From an uncultured Clostridia bacterium (GTDB taxonomy: Bacteria > Bacillota > Clostridia > Oscillospirales > Ruminococcaceae): 6,461 nucleotides of DNA. Below, piece by piece: positions 1 to 4,838 of this stretch (position 1 is the stretch's first letter; every line of letters starts with the position of its first letter). Location: assembly GCA_947175045.1 (NCBI GenBank), contig CAMWLH010000124.1, positions 1 to 6,461 on the forward strand, given 5' to 3'. The notes under the pieces were generated by a model. That model was not told where the DNA came from, did no database searches, and was given only the letters and a program-made list of their open reading frames with translations. The translations under genes were made by a program, and so were the position numbers.

Positions 1-1
1 G

Positions 2-880
2 CTGTATAAGCCCACGGGCGGCAAGGTGTGGTTCAACGGGGAGCCTATCTCCGCGGGCGCGTGGGACGAGCGTGAGGCTCTTAAAAAAGCCAAAGCCGAC
101 AGGAACGGCGGCGAAAGGGCTAAGGAGTATATCGCCGAGGCAAGGGAGAACTACCGCAGGGCGGCGGCTCTGTCGAAGCAGCTTAATAAAAAGTATCCCT
201 CCGTGACCGAGATACAGATGATATTCCAGGATCCCATGGCTTCCCTCAACCCCCGAATGACCATCAAGGAGATAATCGCCGAGGGGCTGCGCATTCACGG
301 CGAGAAAAACGAGGAGGTCATTACGACAAAGGTCTACGATGTGCTGAAAAAGGTGGGGCTTATGCCCGACCACGCCAACCGCTACCCTCACGAGTTCTCG
401 GGCGGACAGCGGCAGCGCATAGGCATAGCGCGGGCGATAATAATGCAGCCCAAGGTGATAATTGCGGACGAGCCGGTGTCGGCGCTGGACGTTTCCATTC
501 AGGCGCAGGTAATAAATCTGCTGGGACAGCTCCGCGACGAGATGGGGCTGACGATATTGTTTATCGCTCACGATCTGTCGGTGGTGAAGTATTTCTCCGA
601 CAGGATAGGGGTAATGTATTTTGGGCATATGGTGGAGATGGCGGACGCGGACGAGCTTTTCGCGCGGCCGCTGCACGGCTACACCAAAGCGTTGCTGTCG
701 GCGATACCGCTGCCCGACCCCTACACCGAAAAGCACCGCAAGAGGATATTCTATCAGCGCCCCGTATACACCCCCGAGGAAGAGGCGAAATTTGCGCTGC
801 GCGAGATATACCCGGGGCATTTTGTGCGCTGTACGGAGCTTGAGGAAATGAATCTGCGCCGCGAAAGGGAAAAGGACTGA
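2..880 (+). CDS. Oligopeptide/dipeptide ABC transporter ATP-binding protein, OppF/DppF type (5' end outside window)
   Basis: This is the cytoplasmic ATPase subunit of a peptide-importing ABC transporter, coupling ATP hydrolysis to uptake. The frame is open from base 2 and reads LYKPTGGKVWFNGEP, the stretch that normally follows Walker A in OppF, so the true start and Walker A lie upstream. Visible motifs are the Q-loop (IQMIFQDPMASLNPRM, from 212), the ABC signature (SGGQR, 398-412), Walker B (VIIADE, 455-472), the SALD D-loop (479-490) and the H-loop histidine (569-571). The C-terminus (IPLPDPYTEKHRKRI then YPGHFVRC) matches the oligopeptide-transporter C-terminal extension. Oddity: about 50 charged, Ala/Lys-rich residues (about 60-210) separate GEP from the Q-loop, some 30 more than in a typical OppF. 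The next gene overlaps by 1 nt, implying co-transcription. Family is confident; OppF versus DppF cannot be decided. Confidence 0.95.
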   Translation: MYKPTGGKVWFNGEPISAGAWDEREALKKAKADRNGGERAKEYIAEARENYRRAAALSKQLNKKYPSVTEIQMIFQDPMASLNPRMTIKEIIAEGLRIHGEKNEEVITTKVYDVLKKVGLMPDHANRYPHEFSGGQRQRIGIARAIIMQPKVIIADEPVSALDVSIQAQVINLLGQLRDEMGLTILFIAHDLSVVKYFSDRIGVMYFGHMVEMADADELFARPLHGYTKALLSAIPLPDPYTEKHRKRIFYQRPVYTPEEEAKFALREIYPGHFVRCTELEEMNLRREREKD

Positions 881-1260
881 TGAAGCGGGGCTCGTGGATC
901 GCCGCGTCGGTGAGCGGCGCGGTAATTATGGCGCTCGCTCTGCTGTGGCAGGGTCTTGAAAACGCAAAAACAGCCGCCGACTGGCTGAGAATGCTGAGCA
1001 ATTCCGCGCTGCTTGCGGGGGTTATCCTCGCGGGAATTGGTGCGCTCGCGTGGGTGTCCGACGAGCACTTCTTTGACGGGATACGCTACGCCGCTTCCTC
1101 GCTTTTCAGCCATCTGCGCGGCAAGCCCAAGCGCTACGCGACATACTACGATTATATCCACAGAGAAAAGGAAAAGGGCGGCGGGTTTTCTATGGTAGTC
1201 CCGGGGCTTATTTTCCTGGGGATCGCGATACTGCTTACGGGGCTGTATTATGCGGTGTGA
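880..1260 (+). CDS. Small membrane protein, DUF3899-like
   Basis: A 126-aa predicted integral membrane protein with no known biochemical role. Hydrophobic segments lie at about residues 6-22, 40-59 and 104-124. Between the second and third is a charged loop with FFDGIRY (64-70) and YYDYIHREKEK (89-99). This FFDGI plus YYDY layout, followed by a last membrane helix, resembles the Firmicutes DUF3899 family as I recall it; that assignment is from memory of the pattern. The ATG overlaps the stop of the upstream ABC ATPase (TGATG), with a purine-rich AAAGG just before it, so translational coupling is likely. A nitroreductase follows 16 nt after the stop. A link to peptide transport is suggested only by position. 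Confidence 0.85.
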   Translation: MKRGSWIAASVSGAVIMALALLWQGLENAKTAADWLRMLSNSALLAGVILAGIGALAWVSDEHFFDGIRYAASSLFSHLRGKPKRYATYYDYIHREKEKGGGFSMVVPGLIFLGIAILLTGLYYAV

Positions 1261-1276
1261 TCTCACGGAGGTAAAA

Positions 1277-1810
1277 ATGACGAACATTCTGGAGCTTATC
1301 GGACAAAGAACCAGCTACCGCGGGCGGTATAGGGACGAAAGTGTGCCCAAAGAAACGCTGAGGGCAATTATGGAGGCTGGGCTCTCCGCCCCCTCCGGCT
1401 GCAATAAACAGACAACCTCGCTTATTGCGGTGGACGACCCGGCGCTCCTGTCGGAGATCAGGGCAATGATCGACCCGCCGATATGCGAGACTGCTCCTGC
1501 TTTGATATGTGTTCTTACGCAGAGGGTCTGCGCTTACCGTGACAGGTGTTTCAGTGTGCAGGATTATTCCGCCGCGATAGAAAATATGCTGCTTGCGATA
1601 AAAGCGCTGGGATATGAAAGCTGCTGGTATGAGGGGCATATCACCGACGAGGACAGGATCGGGGACAAAATAGCAAAAAAGCTGGGAGTTCCCGACGGTT
1701 ACGAGCTTGTGTGTGTTCTCCCCGTAGGTGCCGCAGCCGACCCTTTGAAGAAACCGCTCAAAAAATCCTTTGAAGGGCGCGCGTGGTTCAACGGTTTTAA
1801 AAAAGAATAA
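1277..1810 (+). CDS. Nitroreductase-family flavoprotein
   Basis: A 177-aa protein of the FMN-dependent nitroreductase superfamily, which uses NAD(P)H to reduce nitro compounds, quinones or other electron acceptors in the cytoplasm. The N-terminal RTS motif (residues 11-13) and APSGCNKQ (38-45) are the usual FMN phosphate and isoalloxazine contacts. AAIENMLLAIKALGYESCWYEG is the conserved central helix region, and the tail KKPLKKSFEGRAWFNGF is typical of short clostridial members. The start at 1277 is preferred because ACGGAGGT (1265-1272) sits 5 nt before it; an in-frame ATG at 1250 overlaps the preceding gene and lacks such a site. It is the last gene of the probable operon and is followed directly by a hairpin. 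The substrate is unknown; a clostridial single-domain reductase of this kind may work with a ferredoxin or another donor. Confidence 0.9.
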   Translation: MTNILELIGQRTSYRGRYRDESVPKETLRAIMEAGLSAPSGCNKQTTSLIAVDDPALLSEIRAMIDPPICETAPALICVLTQRVCAYRDRCFSVQDYSAAIENMLLAIKALGYESCWYEGHITDEDRIGDKIAKKLGVPDGYELVCVLPVGAAADPLKKPLKKSFEGRAWFNGFKKE

Positions 1811-1840
1811 AATCACCTCCGAAAACTTCGGGGGTGATTT
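1810..1840. terminator. Hairpin terminator after the nitroreductase, probably bidirectional
   Basis: A 14-bp stem (AAATCACCTCCGAA pairing with TTCGGGGGTGATTT, one G-T wobble) closes over a 3-nt AAC loop and starts at the last base of the stop codon. In the plus direction only short T runs follow (ATTTAGCTTG), so it is a modest terminator. In the minus direction it is followed by ATTTTATTCTTTTTT, a much better U-tract. It may therefore also stop antisense transcription coming from the element to its right. Confidence 0.75.
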
Positions 1841-1869
1841 AGCTTGTAGAAAAAGTTACAGCAACACAG

Positions 1870-2016
1870 TGTTGACGCAGGAATTTTTCGCAAGCCGATT
1901 TAAAAGCTCCGCCCGCGAAGCGGGCGGAGCTTTTAAATCGAGGCTAACGGAACCCGCCGAAGGCGGGTGCAGTGGTGCGGAAAATTCGCATTTAAATAAT
2001 TTGCTCCTCGTCAACA
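1870..2016 (+). mobile_element. MITE-like repeat element, complete copy A
   Basis: A stretch of about 147 bp without a convincing protein gene. It begins with TGTTGACG (1870-1877) and ends with its exact reverse complement CGTCAACA (2009-2016). Looser similarity continues inward, with AGGA, GCAA and ATTTAAA in the same order on both sides. Inside are a perfect palindrome (1896-1940) and a smaller hairpin, ACCCGCC-GAA-GGCGGGT (1952-1968). The right part (1962-2016) recurs in inverted orientation at 6406-6460 with three mismatches in 55 bp (two of them in the first 52), and the similarity ends where the terminal repeat ends. Terminal repeats, strong folding, small size and two copies in 6.5 kb suggest a non-autonomous mobile or intergenic repeat. 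No clear target-site duplication is visible and no transposase is present. A conserved promoter-upstream regulatory module is the alternative. Confidence 0.55.
1896..1940. repeat. Perfect 21-bp-stem palindrome inside the element
   Basis: Bases 1896-1916 and 1920-1940 are exact reverse complements around a GAA loop. The inner part is GC-rich (GCTCCGCCCGC with GCGGGCGGAGC) and the outer part AT-rich (CGATTTAAAA with TTTTAAATCG), so either strand gives a hairpin ending in UUUU. AGCC at 1893-1896 and GGCT at 1942-1945 could extend the stem past a small bulge. It could act as a bidirectional terminator as well as the core of the element. Confidence 0.85.
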
Positions 2017-2045
2017 TTGACAAAGTTCAAAGAAAATGGTATAAT
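2017..2045 (+). promoter_or_regulatory. Consensus SigA/sigma-70 promoter with a palindrome over the -35
   Basis: The -35 TTGACA (2017-2022) and -10 TATAAT (2040-2045) are perfect matches with the optimal 17-bp spacer. The AT-rich end of the repeat element lies just upstream and could act as an UP element. GTCAA-CA-TTGAC (2010-2021) is a 5-2-5 inverted repeat overlapping the -35 and could be an operator. The expected transcript starts near 2052 and has a leader of about 105 nt. A small hairpin (TGCATT/AATGCA, 2052-2067) would sit at its 5' end. Confidence 0.9.
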
Positions 2046-2095
2046 CGTATATGCATTATAAAATGCAAATTTTGAGGAAAGGAGGAATTTATATT

Positions 2096-2134
2096 ATGAA
2101 TAAATTACAGCTTGGGAGGGCCGGTCGTTTTTAG
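2096..2134 (+). CDS. Possible 12-residue leader peptide
   Basis: An ATG at 2096 opens a short frame encoding MNKLQLGRAGRF and ends at TAG (2132-2134). It has its own strong ribosome-binding site, AAAGGAGGA (2078-2086), 9 nt before the ATG, in the leader of the consensus promoter. It lies in a different frame from the downstream gene and stops 23 nt before that gene's ATG. The downstream gene has a second strong site of its own, so this one is not needed for it. The peptide matches nothing I recognise. It could be a leader peptide coupling translation to the next gene, or a chance frame behind a purine run. Confidence 0.4.
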   Translation: MNKLQLGRAGRF

Positions 2135-2153
2135 TCCTTCCGAGAGAGGAGGA
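2135..2153 (+). promoter_or_regulatory. Hairpin that would cover the ribosome-binding site of the 200-aa gene
   Basis: UCCUUC (2135-2140) can pair with GGAGGA (2148-2153) over a CGAGAGA loop, giving a 6-bp stem with one G-U pair. The paired 3' arm is the Shine-Dalgarno sequence of the gene starting at 2158. The 5' arm begins directly after the stop codon of the 12-codon frame. A ribosome finishing that frame would open the stem. The stem is short, so the effect is inferred only. Confidence 0.35.
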
Positions 2154-2157
2154 ACTT

Positions 2158-2760
2158 ATGAACATATTAAGAGCAAGCTCCGAGGACGAAATGATCCTGG
2201 AGTATTTAAAGGCGGAGTACCGTTCCGAGAGATTTTCGGAGCAGATCGAAAAAGCTATGGAGGAGCTTTCTCTGAACGAGAGCATAATATTATCCGCGGA
2301 CTTGAATAACGCCATCGAAAACACTGCGAGAAAAAGTCTGCTCGGGGAGTTTCGGGGGTACGGTCAGAACCGCGAATTATTCGAGAATTTTCCCGGCGAG
2401 GTACAATGGAGCCTATGCAATTTCGTGAGCCATGATCTGAACAGCATAAGATACATTGATTACAGTTACTGGAATGAATTATCGCAGGGAACGCATTCGC
2501 CGCTAACAGCCGCGCGGACAATACAAAATGGTGTTGAGATATACGGTCAGAGCAACGCGGGCTTTGTCAGAGCCGCGGAATATATAAAAGGCGGCGGGAA
2601 ATTTCCAAGACCTATCCTGTTGACGTCCGATTTGGAGCGTTTTGTTATAGTTGAGGGACATCTCAGAATAACAGCCTTTGCGCTGGCGCCCGAATACTTT
2701 GATAATGTTGAATGTTTTGTCGGAAAATGCGGCGGGGACGAGCTGAAAAAATGGCTTTAG
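2158..2760 (+). CDS. Hypothetical 200-aa protein with a ParB/Srx-like C-terminal motif
   Basis: I do not recognise a named family. The N-terminal half (residues 1-60) is acidic and helical-looking. The C-terminal part has an IQNGVEIYGQSNAGFVRAAEYI helix (122-143), then PRPILLT (150-156), FVIVEGHLRITAF (162-174) and NVECFVGKC (183-191). A strand, a V(V/I)EGHxRxTA turn and a closing strand resemble the ParB/sulfiredoxin-like fold, where the GHxR segment binds nucleotide. Whether it is active cannot be told. The ATG at 2158 is set by GAGGAGGA 4 nt upstream. The gene stands alone between a consensus promoter and a strong terminator. By eye it is lower in GC than its neighbours (about 45-53% in the lines counted) and uses more AGA, ATA and TTA codons, so acquisition by transfer is possible. 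Confidence 0.8.
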   Translation: MNILRASSEDEMILEYLKAEYRSERFSEQIEKAMEELSLNESIILSADLNNAIENTARKSLLGEFRGYGQNRELFENFPGEVQWSLCNFVSHDLNSIRYIDYSYWNELSQGTHSPLTAARTIQNGVEIYGQSNAGFVRAAEYIKGGGKFPRPILLTSDLERFVIVEGHLRITAFALAPEYFDNVECFVGKCGGDELKKWL

Positions 2761-2770
2761 CATAAGTGAC

Positions 2771-2807
2771 GGAGCTGCGCGATAACGTCCGCAGCTCCTT
2801 TTTCTTT
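2771..2807 (+). terminator. Rho-independent terminator of the 200-aa gene
   Basis: GGAGCTGCG (2771-2779) pairs perfectly with CGCAGCTCC (2790-2798) over a 10-nt loop. TTTTTCTTT follows directly. It starts 10 nt after the stop codon and separates this gene from the fucI promoter. Confidence 0.92.
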
Positions 2808-2828
2808 GCAAACTAACATAAAAACATA

Positions 2829-2857
2829 TTGCTTTTTTGTTAAATTTCAGTTATAAT
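2829..2857 (+). promoter_or_regulatory. Promoter of fucI
   Basis: A perfect -10 TATAAT (2852-2857) has a weak -35 TTGCTT (2829-2834) 17 bp upstream, in an AT-rich stretch. Transcription would start near 2864, just before the operator-like repeat. The poor -35 suits a regulated promoter. Confidence 0.7.
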
Positions 2858-2867
2858 AACAGAAGAA

Positions 2868-2886
2868 GCTGTAAACGTTTCACAGC
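2868..2886 (+). promoter_or_regulatory. LacI/CcpA-family operator-like inverted repeat before fucI
   Basis: GCTGTAAACGTTTCACAGC is an imperfect inverted repeat: GCTGT and ACAGC are exact outer arms and AAACGTTT forms the core. Core ACGT with TG...CA edges is characteristic of LacI-family sites, including catabolite-responsive elements. Compared with the cre consensus TGNAANCGNWNNCA, the final CA comes one base early. It lies at the expected transcription start, a position from which a bound repressor blocks transcription. Which regulator binds is unknown. Confidence 0.5.
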
Positions 2887-2918
2887 CCCCGTATATCACA
2901 TGAAAGGAAGAAAGATCA

Positions 2919-4691
2919 ATGTTAAAAATCGGTATCAGACCCGTAATTGACGGACGGCAGTTCGGAATCCGCGAGAGTCTTGAAGTCCAGACCATGGACA
3001 TGGCAAAGGCTGCCGCGGAGCTTATCACCTCAAAGGTTCGCCACGCGAGCGGCGAGCCTGTGGAGTGCGTTATCGCGGACACCACCATCGGCGGAATAGC
3101 TGAGAGCGCCGCCTGCGCGGAGAAATTCGCTAAGGAGAACGTTGTCGCTACCCTTACGGTAACGCCCTGCTGGTGCTATGTAACGCAGGTAATCGACGAA
3201 GACCCGAATACCATAAAGGCTATATGGGGCTTTAACGGCACGGAGCGCCCCGGAGCGGTATTCCTGGCGGCGGCTAATTCCGCATACGCTCAGATAGGAA
3301 TGCCCTGCTTTTCAATCTACGGCCACGACGTAAAGGACGCGGACGACAAGGTGATCCCCGCGGACGTTGAGGAAAAGATACTGCGCTTCGCCCGCTGCGC
3401 GGCGGCGGTCGGCGATATGAAAAACAAGAGCTATGTGAATATCGGCGCGTCGGCAATGGGCATCGCGGGCTCCTACTGCAACGAGGATTTCTTCCGCAGC
3501 TACCTCGGTATTCACCCCGAATGGGTGGATATGACGGAGATAATCCGCCGCGAGAAGCTGGGCATTTATGACGAGGCGGAGTATAAAAAGGCTCTCGCCT
3601 GGATAAAGGAGAAGTGCCCCGAGGGAATCGACATAAATCCCACTGAGGGAATGACCTATATGCGCCCCGTTCTCTCCGAAAAGGAAAAGGAGGAGAACTG
3701 GGAGTTTATCGCGAAAATGACCTGTATTATCCGCGATATCCTCAAGGGCAATCCTAAGCTCGCCGAAATGGGCTGGCTGGAGGAGGCTAAGGGCAGAAAC
3801 GCGATCATGGGCGGGTTCCAGGGTCAGAGAATGTGGACGGACTTTATGCCCAACGCGGATTTCTCCGAGGCTATACTTAACTCCACCTTTGACTGGAACG
3901 GCGCAAGAGAGCCTATCCCGTTCGCTACCGAAAATGACGGACTGAACGGAGTTACCCTTATGCTGCTTCACCTGCTGACGGGCAAGGCGGCGGTGTTCGC
4001 GGACGTAAGAACATACTGGTCGCCCGACGCGGTAAAGCGCGTTACCGGCTGGACTCCCGATGGCAAGGCAGCGGGCGGGTTTATCCACCTTATCAACAGC
4101 GGCGCGGCGGCGCTGGACGGCACGGGCGCGAGCAAGAACGAAAAGGGCGAGAACGTGATGAAGAGCTGGTGGGATATGACGGACGAGGATATCGACGCTT
4201 GCCTTAAGGCTACCACCTGGCCTTGCGCTAATCTCGGGTATTTCCGCGGCGGCGGATTTTCATCGAGCTTCTCCACACAAGGAGTTATGCCCTGCACCTT
4301 TGCGAGGGTAAACCTTGTAAAGGGTCTTGGACCGACTATACAGATAATCGAGGGCTACACAGTGGAGCTCCCCGAGGAAGTAAACAAGACCTTGCTTGAG
4401 AGAACCGACAAGACCTGGCCGAGCACCTGGTTCGCTCCCATCTGCACAAACGGCGCGACACGCGACACCTATAATGTTATGGCGAATTGGGGCGCAAATC
4501 ACGGCGCGTTTGTCTACGGTCATATCGGCGAGGATCTGATCACGCTGGCAAGTATGCTGAGAATACCCGTTTCCCTCCACAATCTGTCCGATGAGCGCCT
4601 GTTCAGACCCCACGCATGGAGCGCTTTCGGCACAAAAGACCTCGAAAGCGCGGATTACAGAGCATGCTCGGTTTACGGCAGTCTGTACTGA
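2919..4691 (+). CDS. fucI: L-fucose isomerase
   Basis: A cytoplasmic Mn2+-dependent ketol isomerase converting L-fucose to L-fuculose, the first step of the phosphorylative fucose pathway; the family also interconverts D-arabinose and D-ribulose. At 590 aa it is essentially the length of E. coli FucI (591) and collinear with it. It carries KIGIRPVIDGR (residues 3-13), TPCWCY (82-87), WGFNGTERPGA (103-113), GFQGQRMWTD, EAILNSTFDWNGAREP and RIPVSLHN. The metal-ligand residues are all present: Glu338 (in ATENDGLNG), Asp362 (in FADVRTYWSP) and His528 (in NWGANHG), matching E337, D361 and H528 of E. coli. AAAGGAAG (2903-2910) lies 8 nt before the ATG. It appears monocistronic: a terminator precedes it and a convergent gene follows. 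Fuculokinase, aldolase and permease genes are not in the window. Supply from host mucin or milk-glycan fucose is an ecological inference. Confidence 0.97.
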   Translation: MLKIGIRPVIDGRQFGIRESLEVQTMDMAKAAAELITSKVRHASGEPVECVIADTTIGGIAESAACAEKFAKENVVATLTVTPCWCYVTQVIDEDPNTIKAIWGFNGTERPGAVFLAAANSAYAQIGMPCFSIYGHDVKDADDKVIPADVEEKILRFARCAAAVGDMKNKSYVNIGASAMGIAGSYCNEDFFRSYLGIHPEWVDMTEIIRREKLGIYDEAEYKKALAWIKEKCPEGIDINPTEGMTYMRPVLSEKEKEENWEFIAKMTCIIRDILKGNPKLAEMGWLEEAKGRNAIMGGFQGQRMWTDFMPNADFSEAILNSTFDWNGAREPIPFATENDGLNGVTLMLLHLLTGKAAVFADVRTYWSPDAVKRVTGWTPDGKAAGGFIHLINSGAAALDGTGASKNEKGENVMKSWWDMTDEDIDACLKATTWPCANLGYFRGGGFSSSFSTQGVMPCTFARVNLVKGLGPTIQIIEGYTVELPEEVNKTLLERTDKTWPSTWFAPICTNGATRDTYNVMANWGANHGAFVYGHIGEDLITLASMLRIPVSLHNLSDERLFRPHAWSAFGTKDLESADYRACSVYGSLY

Positions 4692-4794
4692 TTTGATATG
4701 ATCAAGGCAAGCCGGGTCTGCGCTCGCCTACGAGATTTGAAACAAAATTTCCTATGGATAATGAGGGAGAAAAGGCGCAAAGAAAAAAGCGCAG

Positions 4795-4833
4795 AAAAAT
4801 AAAAACGAGCCCGAGGGATATTCCCTCGGGCTC
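4795..4833 (-). terminator. Terminator of the binding-protein gene; may also serve fucI
   Basis: GAGCCCGAGGGA (4807-4818) and TCCCTCGGGCTC (4822-4833) form a perfect 12-bp stem with a 3-nt loop. On the minus strand it is followed by GTTTTTATTTTT (4806-4795), a strong U-tract, 5 nt after the minus-strand stop codon. On the plus strand only TGTTATC follows, so termination of fucI transcripts here would be weaker. Of the rest of the 147-bp gap, only a weak stem (GAGATTT/AAATTTC, 4732-4751) stands out. Confidence 0.92.
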
Positions 4834-4838
4834 TGTTA

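Noticed and set aside
1250..1276. Upstream in-frame ATG for the nitroreductase
   Set aside because: It overlaps the DUF3899-like gene, adds nine residues not typical of the family and lacks a Shine-Dalgarno, whereas ACGGAGGT precedes the ATG at 1277.
754..1287. Minus-strand frames across the end of the ABC ATPase and the DUF3899-like gene
   Set aside because: They are antisense to confidently assigned genes, with Arg/Ser/Pro-rich compositions typical of shadow frames.
1770..2075. 101-aa plus-strand frame running from the nitroreductase end through the repeat element
   Set aside because: It overlaps the nitroreductase in another frame, crosses the hairpin and the perfect palindrome, has no ribosome-binding site and ends past a consensus promoter. 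Its sequence is translated repeat DNA.
2096..2760. The 12-codon frame as the broken start of a longer version of the 200-aa protein
   Set aside because: The frames differ, the short frame has its own stop, and the 200-aa gene has its own strong ribosome-binding site and ATG.
2868..2884. A standard CcpA cre site
   Set aside because: The TGTAAACG half fits, but the closing CA is one base too near, so only a LacI/CcpA-like label is justified.
3312..4088. Long minus-strand frame inside fucI
   Set aside because: It is a shadow of a well-matched fucI coding frame in GC-rich DNA and has no recognisable motifs or start signals.
4698..4802. 34-aa frame (start MIKASRVCARL) between fucI and its convergent neighbour
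   Set aside because: No ribosome-binding site precedes it, it begins 7 nt after the fucI stop and ends in the A-rich tract that is the minus-strand terminator tail; I see no support for coding.
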